From Gammaproteobacteria bacterium (lineage in GTDB: Bacteria > Pseudomonadota > Gammaproteobacteria > Pseudomonadales > Cellvibrionaceae), in the NCBI GenBank assembly GCA_021151835.1, contig JAGKWO010000028.1, positions 1 to 58,542 of the forward strand: 58,542 nt of DNA, written 5' to 3'. Of the stretch, positions 33,155 to 42,095 are shown one piece after another (within the stretch, counting starts at the first letter, position 1; each line of letters starts with the position of its first letter). The position numbers were made by a program, and so were the translations under genes. Under the pieces are notes generated by a model, which was not told the DNA's origin, ran no database searches, and saw only the letters and a program-made list of their open reading frames with translations.

Positions 33155-33877
33155 ATGAACTCCCAGGATATAAAACCCATTGATCTACCGAACATCGCAG
33201 CAGATTTATTGCCATTTCCCCTATTTAAGCCAACCGAGGATGGCGTACATAAGCCACGCATTCTGTTGCTGTATGGCTCAAATCGGAAACGTTCATTTAG
33301 TCGCTTACTTATCGAGGAAGCCCAACGCCTTCTAAACCACTTGGGAGCGGAAACAAAAGTATTTAACCCTTCTGGTCTACCACTCCCTGACGACGCTGAT
33401 GATACCCATCCCAAAGTTCAGGAGTTGCGAGAGTTAGTACTTTGGTCAGAGGGTCAAGTCTGGTGTTCACCGGAACGCCATGGCGCGATGACGTCTGTGT
33501 TTAAAGCCCAGATCGACTGGATACCCTTATCAATGGGTGCAGTACGCCCAAGCCAAGGGAAGACTTTGGCGGTGATGCAAGTCAGTGGTGGTTCGCAATC
33601 ATTCAATGCCGTTAACCAAATGCGAATTCTGGGGCGCTGGATGCGTATGTTCACCATTCCCAATCAGTCCTCAGTTGCCAAAGCATTTCAGGAGTTCGAT
33701 GAGCAAGACCGCATGAAACCTTCCGCTTTTTATGATCGATTGGTGGATGTGATGGAAGAATTGATGAAGTTCACTTTGTTATTGCGCGACCACAGTCCAT
33801 ATCTCGTTGATCGCTATTCCGAACGTGTTGAGTCAGCTGAGGCACTTAGCAAGCGAGTTAACCAATCAACTATTTAA
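33155..33877 (+). CDS. arsH: ArsH NADPH-dependent FMN reductase
   Basis: The 240-residue protein starts at ATG 33155, with AAGG eight bases upstream; an ATG at 33149 and a GTG at 33146 are alternatives. Flavodoxin-like FMN site LLYGSNRKRSFSRLL, the ArsH segment SPERHGAMTSVFKAQIDW, and GGSQSFNAVNQMRILGRWMR are all present. ArsH oxidises trivalent organoarsenicals and gives resistance. Second gene of the ars operon. Confidence 0.93.
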   Translation: MNSQDIKPIDLPNIAADLLPFPLFKPTEDGVHKPRILLLYGSNRKRSFSRLLIEEAQRLLNHLGAETKVFNPSGLPLPDDADDTHPKVQELRELVLWSEGQVWCSPERHGAMTSVFKAQIDWIPLSMGAVRPSQGKTLAVMQVSGGSQSFNAVNQMRILGRWMRMFTIPNQSSVAKAFQEFDEQDRMKPSAFYDRLVDVMEELMKFTLLLRDHSPYLVDRYSERVESAEALSKRVNQSTI

Positions 33878-33890
33878 CCGGGTATCAAGC

Positions 33891-34898
33891 ATGAAAAAAA
33901 TAAAAGTAGGCATCAATGGCTTTGGCCGAATAGGCCGCCTGGTCTTGCGCGCCTCATGGCGCTGGCCCGAATTCGAATTTATTCAAATTAATGATCCGGG
34001 CGCGGACGCAGAAACCTATGCCCATCTTCTAAAATTCGATTCAGTGCAAGGGATATGGGGTGAAGATGTTACTGCTGAAGACGACAAGCTAATCATCAAT
34101 GGCAATGCAATAAAGGTCACAACTAACAAAGCAATTGTGGATACCGATTGGTCGGACTGTGATGTGGTGATTGAAGCCAGTGGCAAAATGAAATCAGTCG
34201 CGATACTGCAATCTTATTTGGATCAAGGCGTAAAACGTGTTGTGGTTAGCGCTCCGGTAAAAGAGCCGGGTGCGTTGAACATCGTAATGGGCGTGAATCA
34301 TCAATCGTTTAAACCAGCAGAACATCGCCTTGTCACAGCCGCGTCCTGCACCACCAATTGCCTTGCCCCGGTTGTAAAAGTAATTCACGAACAATTGGGC
34401 ATTCGTCATGGCTCAATCACGACGATCCACAACCTGACCAATACGCAATCCATTCTTGATCAACCCCACAAAGATTTACGGCGCGCACGGTCATCGGGTT
34501 CAAACCTAATTCCTACGACCACCGGTTCCGCGACCGCTATCGCCGAAATTTTTCCGGAATTACGTGGCCGTCTGAATGGGCATGCAGTCCGTGTTCCGCT
34601 CGCCAATGCATCATTAACAGATTGTGTGTTTGAAGTTGAGCGCTCTACTTCTGCTGAAGAAGTAAATCAGCTTCTGAAGGCTGCCAGCGAAAATGAATTA
34701 AAGAATATTCTGGGTTATGAAGAGCGGCCTTTGGTTTCTACAGATTATTGCGGCGATCCACGCTCATCTATTGTGGATGCGTTATCGACCATGGTGGTAA
34801 ATGGTACGCAAGTAAAAATCTATGCCTGGTATGACAACGAATGGGGATATTCAAACCGTACAGCTGAACTAGCACGCTTCGTGACCAGGACTGATTAA
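33891..34898 (+). CDS. ArsJ-associated glyceraldehyde-3-phosphate dehydrogenase
   Basis: The 335-residue protein starts at ATG 33891. It has the NAD-binding motif NGFGRIGR and the active-site Cys153 in ASCTTNCLAP. The GAPDH fold is complete, ending YDNEWGYSNRTAELARF. In ars operons this type of enzyme makes 1-arseno-3-phosphoglycerate, which ArsJ exports. The gene lies 13 bases after arsH, which supports that role, but no arsJ follows in this window. Confidence 0.88.
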   Translation: MKKIKVGINGFGRIGRLVLRASWRWPEFEFIQINDPGADAETYAHLLKFDSVQGIWGEDVTAEDDKLIINGNAIKVTTNKAIVDTDWSDCDVVIEASGKMKSVAILQSYLDQGVKRVVVSAPVKEPGALNIVMGVNHQSFKPAEHRLVTAASCTTNCLAPVVKVIHEQLGIRHGSITTIHNLTNTQSILDQPHKDLRRARSSGSNLIPTTTGSATAIAEIFPELRGRLNGHAVRVPLANASLTDCVFEVERSTSAEEVNQLLKAASENELKNILGYEERPLVSTDYCGDPRSSIVDALSTMVVNGTQVKIYAWYDNEWGYSNRTAELARFVTRTD

Positions 34899-35228
34899 AA
34901 GGCTATTTTAATTATCCAGCTGCCAATAATCTAGGTTCACAGGTTTCCCGTATTGGATAGCACATAGACATTACATTGGGGCTGAAGTAGATCATGCGGT
35001 ACCGATGGCATTCCATGTTTTTCAAGATACACAGGTAATGTACCGTGAAACAATTCGCCAATCTTGATGGAGAAAAGGCACATTCACGTTATTTCAGCGA
35101 AATAATAGATAAAGCAACTGCTTAAGCGAAATAGTCGTTGACTAGCTACTATTACAGGGATATTGATCCAAAAAAATCAGAGAACATGCAATGAGATGCA
35201 ATTGATTTTTAGCAGGAAACCCAGCCAA
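34899..35228. other. Intergenic gap where arsJ would be expected
   Basis: 330 bases. Only short frames are open, for example 20-30 residue stretches ending at about 35060 and 35126, neither of which resembles the start or end of ArsJ (no N-Y-W-x-F-T-L-T-D-G motif). No terminator was found. It may be a deletion scar between the ars genes and the convergent gene. Confidence 0.4.
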
Positions 35229-35921
35229 TTAGAATTCAAATTCAACTGCTAGTCGAATATTATTATCAGGTGTATTTTCATCCAATCCAAACAACCATCC
35301 CAATTCCCAGCGCATTTGCTTTTTGGAAGATATTTTTTGAACACCTGTAATTGCAGGCCCTACAGCCCAATCCTGGTCATCAAGATAGATCTCCACAGCC
35401 GGCTCAAATGCAGAGGAATAACGATAGCGCAACTGGCCACGCAAGGCAGTTTCAAACTCGTCTTTAATATCATCACCAAACTCGTACTCAACAAAAAGAT
35501 TCAACGTACTGCTCCAGGATTCCGCTACTTCTTTTTCCATCAAAAGCCCTAAAGCTAACTCACGTCGATTAATATCATGAGCACTACCCGCCTCCATTAA
35601 GAGCCCCCAATCGGCCCAGTGCTCACCCTGCTCAGTCATTTGCCATTTTACTTCTGCTTCATATCCACGAATTTGCTCGCCTTCATGAGTAACAGATTCT
35701 GTTAATAAATATACTTCTCCAAACCAATGTTCGGCCCAGGCATAACCAACACCTGCTCGCTGCAACATAATATTTTCATCAGTGACATCGCGCCACACCA
35801 CCCCATATTCAATTTCACGCTCATGTTGTTCTACATAGGGATGATAAACCCGATTAAGCTCTGCGTTGGCACCCGTCGGCCAATAACACATGGTTAATAC
35901 ACACAATGTAAATCTACGCAT
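35229..35921 (-). CDS. Predicted outer-membrane or periplasmic beta-rich protein (230 aa)
   Basis: The start at ATG 35921 is chosen because a signal peptide (MRRFTLCVLTMC to GANA) follows. The longer frame has no support. The mature part alternates aromatic and charged residues in beta-strand fashion (for example ALRGQLRYRYSSAFEPAVEI) and ends in VEFEF, as outer-membrane barrels do. The start overlaps the end of the FTR1 relic (ATGCGTAG), showing that they were one operon. Possibly an outer-membrane component of metal uptake (inference). Confidence 0.62.
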   Translation of the reverse strand: MRRFTLCVLTMCYWPTGANAELNRVYHPYVEQHEREIEYGVVWRDVTDENIMLQRAGVGYAWAEHWFGEVYLLTESVTHEGEQIRGYEAEVKWQMTEQGEHWADWGLLMEAGSAHDINRRELALGLLMEKEVAESWSSTLNLFVEYEFGDDIKDEFETALRGQLRYRYSSAFEPAVEIYLDDQDWAVGPAITGVQKISSKKQMRWELGWLFGLDENTPDNNIRLAVEFEF

Positions 35922-36496
35922 GTCTATAGTTCCTGCGATACCAATTCCACAACAACGCCACGAATAAAGGAGCAATAGCGAGCCAATAAAAAAACACTTG
36001 TATAGCGGCAGGACTGGAATCATAACCAACAAGCGCATAAAGCAGCTCTCCCAACCAGGAATGCTCATTTACAAGGCTTGATGTATCCCACAAGGGGCCT
36101 GCTGAATCCAGCACACCAATTTGTAGAAGTTGCTTGGCAACTTGCATTGAAAGTCCACCGCATAAAAAAAATATAAAAAAACATATAGAAATAAACGCTC
36201 AGAAATAAACACTAATAAATAATTATCCCCAGGCTTATTCCTATTCCTATAGCGCCTCCTGTTAATGCTGACTGCAACACATCAGGCTGATGTAAAAAGC
36301 CGCCAAGATATATCCATATTTCAGCCACCTCTCGCGCTAACGATAAACCAACAGAAAACACAATACAGCATAACAATAACTTTCTATGAAACCTCATAGG
36401 CTCATCAACAAACAATAAATGCTTAAATTGCGAAGGCGTACTGAACAATAAAGAATAATACCAAGTATTGGGCGGTATCCAGTATGACTGAGCCAA
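35914..36496 (-). pseudogene. FTR1-family iron permease relic
   Basis: Two open pieces in different frames make up the C-terminal half of an FTR1-type permease. Piece 36212-36496 has LAREVAEIWIYLGGF and LTGGAIGIGISLG. Piece 35914-36147, with extension upstream to about 36190, has PLWDTSSLVNEHSWLG and LVGYDSSPAAIQVFFYW. A TAG ends the first piece, and a TGA plus a frame change lie between the two. The N-terminal half with the first RExxE motif is missing, so the gene should be dead. Confidence 0.7.
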
Positions 36497-36502
36497 CTTG
36501 TA

Positions 36503-36881
36503 TTAACGCAGTCGGCGCATTACCCAACCGTCGCTCAGGTACACGCAGCGTGCTAGTAATTCATCAACCCCAAAAGGTTTTGTCAGGTAATCATCGGCAC
36601 CTGCGTCCAGGCCTGCCACTTTCGCGGTAGTACTATCCCGTGCTGTGAGGATTAGCACCTGGGTTGGAAACTGTTTTTGGCGCACCAATCGCAGAAGGTC
36701 AATGCCATCAATATCCGGTAAGCCCAAATCGAGCAATAGAATATTCCGGAGACTCTGCTGCAAGATACGCGCTTGCTGTTTTTCCATCATCCAGCCAGGT
36801 AACAGCAAAGCCCGACCGTTTAAGTGCAGTTACAATTCCGTCAGCGAGCAAGCTGTCGTCTTCAACCAATAGTATGTGTAC
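36503..36881 (-). pseudogene. OmpR-family response regulator relic
   Basis: The receiver begins VHILLVEDD at 36881, eight bases after GAGGGA but at GTA rather than a start codon. After about 40 residues the frame must shift to continue into ILLLDLGLPDIDG, then VLILTARDSTTAKVAGLDAG and DDYLTKPFGVDELLAR. The winged-helix DNA-binding half is missing. The relic abuts the FTR1 relic, so a deletion joined them. Confidence 0.72.
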
Positions 36882-36975
36882 AGGAGTCCCTCTCGATTAA
36901 AATAATCCTCTACAGTATAAAACCTGCGAAGGAATGCTAAATTATGAATAAACAACTCGTGAATTAATGCAGCAA

Positions 36976-37617
36976 TTATAGATGTTTCTTTGCCTTGGCT
37001 AGCGCCACTTGAATTTCCTGCTTACGACCAACATCAGCAGATTCACGACCAGAGCGTGCTGGAGCTTGCAATGCTTTTTCCAATGCAGCAACTGCTTTCA
37101 GGTACTGCTTCTGATTCAGCAAATAATCGCCATACCAATAATTAGAATCAATACCTTCAGGATTATAGCTCAGCCCTTTTAGCAACATTTCTTCAGCTTT
37201 TTTATCGTCCCCAAATCCCACCGGCCAACCAGGCACCTGATAATAAAGTGAACCGAGGCTTGTATACGCTGAACCAGCGAGTGCCGCAGGATCAAGGGCA
37301 ATCGATTGTTCAAATAATTTTTTTGCCTGCTTTACCTGATCAAGGGCACCAAGACCACCCTTGGCTCCTGCATAAGTAGACCTGATAATTCCCTCCCAAA
37401 TTAGATAAACGGGTTTGCCAGGGTTCGCGCCGGTTAATGCTGCTGCATCATTAACCAGCAATTCAAATGCTTTTTCCCGCTCAGCTTCCGGCAATTGATA
37501 TTTAATGTCTGCCCAACGGGTCTGCAATTTCTGGATATCGGAAGACTCATCAGCGTGAAGGCCAACACTCAACACGCTACCTATTATTAAACTGGCTACA
37601 ATCAATATTTGTTTCAT
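36976..37617 (-). CDS. Exported TPR-repeat protein (213 aa)
   Basis: The start at ATG 37617 is chosen because a signal peptide follows (KQILIVASLIIGS to LHA). The mature part is helical, with TPR-like pairs (AYTSLGSLYYQVP, KKAEEMLLKGLSYNPEG, NYWYGDYLLNQKQYLKAVAA). The gene lies 31 bases downstream of the SDR gene and is the last of the minus-strand operon that starts with the hemolysin-family gene. Its role is not evident; it may scaffold or bind the product. Confidence 0.72.
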   Translation of the reverse strand: MKQILIVASLIIGSVLSVGLHADESSDIQKLQTRWADIKYQLPEAEREKAFELLVNDAAALTGANPGKPVYLIWEGIIRSTYAGAKGGLGALDQVKQAKKLFEQSIALDPAALAGSAYTSLGSLYYQVPGWPVGFGDDKKAEEMLLKGLSYNPEGIDSNYWYGDYLLNQKQYLKAVAALEKALQAPARSGRESADVGRKQEIQVALAKAKKHL

Positions 37618-37648
37618 AATATTCACCCATGGTAATCGCTGCCTGATA

Positions 37649-38491
37649 TCAGGTTGGACCAAATGTTGTTAATTTGGAATTGACGTAATTCGAATGTTTG
37701 CTAGCAAAACGACGAATAACAGGTAATTTTCCAAGCAATGCTTTATCTATCAAACGCGGAAAAATACTATTGATGCGTAAAAATAATCGCTCCGGCCAAC
37801 CAAGGTTAAGATCGCGAATATTTTTCATAGAAAGCAAATCCTCTACAGCTGCCGCAACATATTCAGGCTCATCGACTTTGTTACCCAATGCTTCATTTAA
37901 TTCAACCACAGCATCATTATTCAGATGTGTATTGGTTGCGCGGGGAGCCAGATGAGCCACCTGGATTTTTGAGTCTGCAAGCTCTCGACGCAATGCCTCT
38001 GCAAAACCACGTAATGCAAACTTACTCGCACAATACACAGAAAATCCGGGAAAGCCTAAACCGCCAAAACTTGATCCGATAATCAGGATACGCCCCTGGT
38101 CTTTATTTAAAAATGGCAGCGCCTGCCGTGTTAATAAAATTGTTGCGGTAACATTGGTATTAATCACATTTTCAATCGCTGCCGGCTCATTGTCTTCCAA
38201 TAATCCAAACAGGCTAACACCCGCACAATTGATAAGAATATCAATAGGATTAGGCAACGCGATTAACGCTGCACGAACAGTTTCCAAACCGGTATGAGTT
38301 GCTATATCTGCTTGTAATGTAAAGCCGTTATGCTTATTGAGTTGTAACTCACGAGATAAATTTTTTAAACTTGTTTCATTACGTCCAATCAAAATCAAAC
38401 GCGCCCCGCAATCCGCGAGCTGCCTTGCAACCGCTTCGCCAATACCACCCGTTGCACCGGTAAGTAATATCGTTTTGCCCTTAAGGTTCAT
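37649..38491 (-). CDS. Short-chain dehydrogenase/reductase
   Basis: The 280-residue protein starts at ATG 38491, preceded by AGGAG. The NAD(P) motif TGATGGIG is at 11-18 and the NCAG motif at 88-91. The catalytic residues are Ser140 (or Ser141), Tyr153 and Lys157 in YCASKFALRG. The C-terminal ~40 residues are hydrophobic/basic. It follows the haem-oxygenase-fold gene by 11 bases in the operon. A ketone/alcohol or fatty-acyl-derived substrate is plausible from the neighbours. Confidence 0.88.
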   Translation of the reverse strand: MNLKGKTILLTGATGGIGEAVARQLADCGARLILIGRNETSLKNLSRELQLNKHNGFTLQADIATHTGLETVRAALIALPNPIDILINCAGVSLFGLLEDNEPAAIENVINTNVTATILLTRQALPFLNKDQGRILIIGSSFGGLGFPGFSVYCASKFALRGFAEALRRELADSKIQVAHLAPRATNTHLNNDAVVELNEALGNKVDEPEYVAAAVEDLLSMKNIRDLNLGWPERLFLRINSIFPRLIDKALLGKLPVIRRFASKHSNYVNSKLTTFGPT

Positions 38492-38502
38492 TAATATTCT
38501 CC

Positions 38503-39204
38503 TCATGCCGCGTTAACGATTGCATTATGATTTATCGGATTAACGTCCGCGGCAGCCTGTTCGATAGAACGGAAAATATTGCCATAAAGCCTGAAAAACA
38601 TTTTTGCTGCGTGCAGGATATCCTCCCTGTCTTTTTCCTCAGTTAAACTATTCATTAACTTGGCAAAGAACACCATGTGCTCTTGGTCAAGGCTTCCGTG
38701 TGAACGCAAATACGAAAAGGCTTTATTGGGCAAACTCAAATGTTTCTGGATAATATCCGCTGCTTGTGATGCCAAATTAATACTCGTACCCTCCAATACA
38801 AATACCATTCCAAAAAACGCCATGGGGTTATTGCGCGTAACCGTATCGTAAGCATATGCAACCATCAGCTCTGTTGCCATATTCGGGCGACTTTGGCGAA
38901 CCATCTTTTTGTCTGCACCACAGGCTGCAATATCATTTAAAATCCATTCCTGATGGCCGAGTTCTTCGTCAATATATTCGGCAATTGCTTCCCGGTAATT
39001 TTCTTTTTCCATTGGCAGCCTGCTTCCAACCGCCATCAGTAACGGCACCGTATGTTTTACGTGGTGGTAGGCTTGTGTTAAAAATTCAATATATTCTGCC
39101 AGGCTGAATTGCCCCTCAGTCATACAGCGCTGGATTACTGGAGCGCTCAACAAATACGAACGTTCCTGTTGGGTTTCCTGCTGTATGCGATCAAAGAATG
39201 TCAT
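38503..39204 (-). CDS. TenA/haem-oxygenase-fold diiron enzyme
   Basis: The 233-residue all-helical protein starts at ATG 39204 after AGGAG. Candidate metal ligands are E40, H47/H48, E81 and H84 (DEELGHQEW), E138 (FVLEGTS), and H169, D173 and H176 (HGSLDQEH). This is the pattern of haem-oxygenase-like diiron oxidases such as UndA and the iron-containing redox enzymes. The start overlaps the end of the adenylating-enzyme gene by 14 bases. The natural guess is oxidation or decarboxylation of the substrate activated by that enzyme. Confidence 0.78.
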   Translation of the reverse strand: MTFFDRIQQETQQERSYLLSAPVIQRCMTEGQFSLAEYIEFLTQAYHHVKHTVPLLMAVGSRLPMEKENYREAIAEYIDEELGHQEWILNDIAACGADKKMVRQSRPNMATELMVAYAYDTVTRNNPMAFFGMVFVLEGTSINLASQAADIIQKHLSLPNKAFSYLRSHGSLDQEHMVFFAKLMNSLTEEKDREDILHAAKMFFRLYGNIFRSIEQAAADVNPINHNAIVNAA

Positions 39205-40726
39205 ATACCACTCCTGCGTGTTGGCTAGATGAACAAAATGCGGGATTAGAATAAATTGCTGCGATTTCACCACGGTAATACGCAGCAATTTCGGAGCGGC
39301 GCAGACGTCCGTTGTCAGTTAATAATTGATTACGAGAAGTAAACGGCTCGGGTGTGACAATGAACTTCTTGATTTTCGCATAGTCTGGTAATTGCTGATT
39401 AGTACGAGTGATGTCTTGCCCGATTTGCTTTGCTGTAACTTGCTCAGAGGAAGGAACAACAATCGCGCTGCAAAATGGCTGTGCATCACCAACAACCATA
39501 CATTGCCTAATACTTCGGCATAATGCTAATTCAGACTCAACCCATTCCGGTGAAATGTTGCGACCAAAACTACTGATTAATAGATTTTTCTTGCGGCCGG
39601 TAATGAATAAAAACCCTTCCTCATCCATATAGCCAAGATCACCCGTATCGAGCCAATCATCTGCTGAATGGGAGTCTTGTCCCAGATAACCAGAGAATGT
39701 ATTTCCCCTGACTTTTATTTCTCCTTGTTCAATTTTTACTTGCACATGCCCCAATGGCTTGCCAACACTGCCTAATTTATTTGCACGTGGAGAATTTAAA
39801 CTTACTACCGAGGCGCACTCGGAAAGCCCATAACCTTCGTATACCGGGATTTTCAGCGCATGAGCACGATTGAGCAACTGGATAGACGTACGCGCACCGC
39901 CTAAGGCAATAAATCTTAATGATGCCGGCAAAGGAAAACCTTGCACAGAAGCTTCTACAAATGCCATTAATATTTGGGGCAAAGCGATTAGACTATTAGC
40001 TTGGTATTGGTGTAAACGCTTTAATAATGTAGGCACCGAAAGTTCGGAACTACCGAGTAAACCTATGCTCGGTCCATTAAGAACTACAATTGCCTTGCCT
40101 AACAATAGCGGAACATACACACCGGCGATATTTTCCAATAAAGTACTGAGCGGTAAAACAGTAAAGTGACGATTGAGTTGTAAACTTGAATCCGCAGATG
40201 AATATATTCTTTCTGCGAGTGCACCGGTCACATTCTGAAGTGATTCGTTAGTCAGGCAAACACCTTTGGGAACACCCGTGGTTCCGGAGGTGTAGGTTAT
40301 TTTTCGAATACGACCAATGGCTTGATAATGCCCCATCGATTGCAAGTGGTCACAATAAATATTGGGTATAGAGGTAGGAACACGCTCATTTATCGGCACA
40401 ATTAAATCCATCTCACCTACAACCAATATGCATGCCAATTCCGACTGGTGAATAACATGCTGAAGCTGGTTTACTGAAAAAAAGCGTGGTAACGGGACTA
40501 ATGAGATACGCGCTCTCCAGGCTGCAAGATCAGCAATAATCCACTCAATTGAATTTTCTCCCCATAGACCTGCACGACCAATACCAGCTTCCAGCAACCA
40601 ATTAGCCAATATATCTACCTTCTTTACCAGGTCCGAGTAACTGAGTTGAAGATCATCACTAATCAATGCTATTTCATTGGGATGCTGTTGTGCATGCAAC
40701 TCAATAATTTCAAAAAAATTACTCAT
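39191..40726 (-). CDS. AMP-dependent acyl/aryl synthetase (adenylate-forming)
   Basis: The 511-residue protein starts at ATG 40726, overlapping the stop of the hemolysin-family gene. ANL-superfamily motifs are present: P-loop YTSGTTGVPKGV, A5 YEGYGLSECASVV, A7 DWLDTGDLGYMDEEG and A8 F-I-T-G-R-K-K-N-L. The last domain is somewhat short. It should activate a carboxylate, probably a fatty acid, as acyl-AMP or acyl-CoA for the co-encoded enzymes. Confidence 0.9.
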   Translation of the reverse strand: MSNFFEIIELHAQQHPNEIALISDDLQLSYSDLVKKVDILANWLLEAGIGRAGLWGENSIEWIIADLAAWRARISLVPLPRFFSVNQLQHVIHQSELACILVVGEMDLIVPINERVPTSIPNIYCDHLQSMGHYQAIGRIRKITYTSGTTGVPKGVCLTNESLQNVTGALAERIYSSADSSLQLNRHFTVLPLSTLLENIAGVYVPLLLGKAIVVLNGPSIGLLGSSELSVPTLLKRLHQYQANSLIALPQILMAFVEASVQGFPLPASLRFIALGGARTSIQLLNRAHALKIPVYEGYGLSECASVVSLNSPRANKLGSVGKPLGHVQVKIEQGEIKVRGNTFSGYLGQDSHSADDWLDTGDLGYMDEEGFLFITGRKKNLLISSFGRNISPEWVESELALCRSIRQCMVVGDAQPFCSAIVVPSSEQVTAKQIGQDITRTNQQLPDYAKIKKFIVTPEPFTSRNQLLTDNGRLRRSEIAAYYRGEIAAIYSNPAFCSSSQHAGVVYDIL

Positions 40727-41474
40727 GATTAGTGCTCCGTATCGCTTTGTTGATATTTGCCGCCTGAAATTCATCACAGATGTTTTCGATAGCACGACTA
40801 ATCGTCGCTACGGTTGCGCGGTACATCGGGTTTTTGCGCGCAGCTTCCATTGCCGGACGATTATCACCAAACATAACTTGTGGTTGATTTGAGTAATAAG
40901 TGCCCCAACTTGCACCACCATCCGGTAAAACTGCAGGGTTTGCATCGGCAAGGACCACCGGCGAATATCGCAGGCGTGCAAGCAACGCTTTTACTTCACG
41001 GGTGCCGGTAAACATCACATAGTGATAACCCAACCGCTTCATGACCTCACCAATAACAATGAATAACAACAAACTCCCACCCTTCCAGGTAGAGACGAGG
41101 TTACCGATTTCTACAATCTGATCGCGAGCGATGCCTACATCGAGCTTTTGACTAATAACCTGCTCAACAGGCTGATCAAGGTACTGCTCAGCAAATAATT
41201 GCCCATTGCTGGCCGGCGCCAGACCTACCGCCGCCGAGTATTCACCTCCACAGCTCAAACTGATGATATTAGGTAAAAAGTGGCTGACTTCAGCATGATG
41301 CACATTGGCAAAGCGGTCATGGATGTAGGCTTCTACGGCACTGCGTTCCGCAGAGTCCGGCGTATGCAAACCAAACTGTGGTATGCGAATTTGAGGCAAG
41401 CGTGGCATATGCCATTTAGAGGAAGATTCCGTGGGCGTATTTGCTGCCGGATATATACTAGCCAGATCTTTCAT
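40719..41474 (-). CDS. Thermostable-hemolysin family protein (GNAT-like fold)
   Basis: The 251-residue protein matches the family first named for the Vibrio delta-hemolysin: HFLPNIISL, Y-S-A-A-V-G-L, LFAEQYLDQPVEQVI, then VEIGNLVSTWKGGS and RLGYHYVMFTGT. The fold belongs with N-acyltransferases related to LuxI-type enzymes, so an acyl-transfer role is more likely than pore formation here. TGAGGG precedes the ATG. It is the first gene of the operon. Confidence 0.82.
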   Translation of the reverse strand: MKDLASIYPAANTPTESSSKWHMPRLPQIRIPQFGLHTPDSAERSAVEAYIHDRFANVHHAEVSHFLPNIISLSCGGEYSAAVGLAPASNGQLFAEQYLDQPVEQVISQKLDVGIARDQIVEIGNLVSTWKGGSLLLFIVIGEVMKRLGYHYVMFTGTREVKALLARLRYSPVVLADANPAVLPDGGASWGTYYSNQPQVMFGDNRPAMEAARKNPMYRATVATISRAIENICDEFQAANINKAIRSTNHE

Positions 41475-41638
41475 TACTGTACCCTCAGAAGTGGGAGTTC
41501 TTAGGATGCAGAATAAAAATTTAAACTTAAGAGATGCTTAAAGTTTTTTTACGGAAAATTTTAGATTTTATTTAACCGTCACTTACAAATAACCTTTCTC
41601 CAGCCTCCTTGTTTTACATACATTTGCTAGCACTGCTA

Positions 41639-41795
41639 TCAGGCAACTTTAAAAAACGATATAAGGTGCTGCAACTGTATAGGTTGCTCATTAGTCTGCT
41701 CGGCTGTAGCCAATTGCTCTGCGGCGGCGGCATTTTGTTGGGTAACCTGGTTTATTTGCATCATTGCCGTAGTCACCTGCGTCAATTCGTACACT
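41639..41795 (-). pseudogene. Methyl-accepting chemotaxis protein C-terminal relic
   Basis: In the frame ending at TGA 41639-41641, the minus strand reads TQVTTAMMQINQVTQQNAAA, A-E-Q-L-A-T-A, and finally PIQLQHLISFFKVA. This is the characteristic end of a chemoreceptor signalling domain. Only about 50 codons remain, and they are joined at about 41785-41795 to the kinase relic in another frame. Confidence 0.7.
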
Positions 41796-42095
41796 ATCGC
41801 CCTTACCTCTCAAGACCGTTACTGTTACTGCTTCTCCTTTTGGTGAGAACTTAATAGCATTTGATAATAAGTTAGCCAATACCTGCTGTAACCTTAATGA
41901 GCTTATCAATGCTTCTGCATCTATGGATTCGTTCGATAATAATTGCACGCCGTATTCCATAGCATAAGGTGTGGCAGTTTCAATAGCTTTTTCAACTAGC
42001 GGTAAAACGGCTTGCCGCTAAATATTGAATTTCATTTTGTCGCTAGTGATTCTTTCGATATCCAAAAGATCATTGATGAGTTGGCTTAAGGTCAG
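41790..42095 (-). pseudogene. Histidine kinase core relic, related to the kinase at 22037
   Basis: The minus strand reads LSQLINDLLDIERITSDKMK-F-N-I, then an in-frame TAG (42018-42020), then RQAVLPLVEKAIE, SLRLQQVLANLLSNAIKFSP and KGEAVTVTVL. This closely parallels residues about 390-490 of the 22037 kinase (SQLINDLLDIEKITSGNMDF, LQQIMANLLSNAIKFSPKG). Both ends are truncated, and a chemoreceptor fragment is fused at the 3' side. Confidence 0.8.

Noticed and set aside
33807..33890. Longer N-terminus of the GAPDH gene
   Set aside because: It overlaps arsH and lacks similarity to GAPDH; the protein family begins at ATG 33891.
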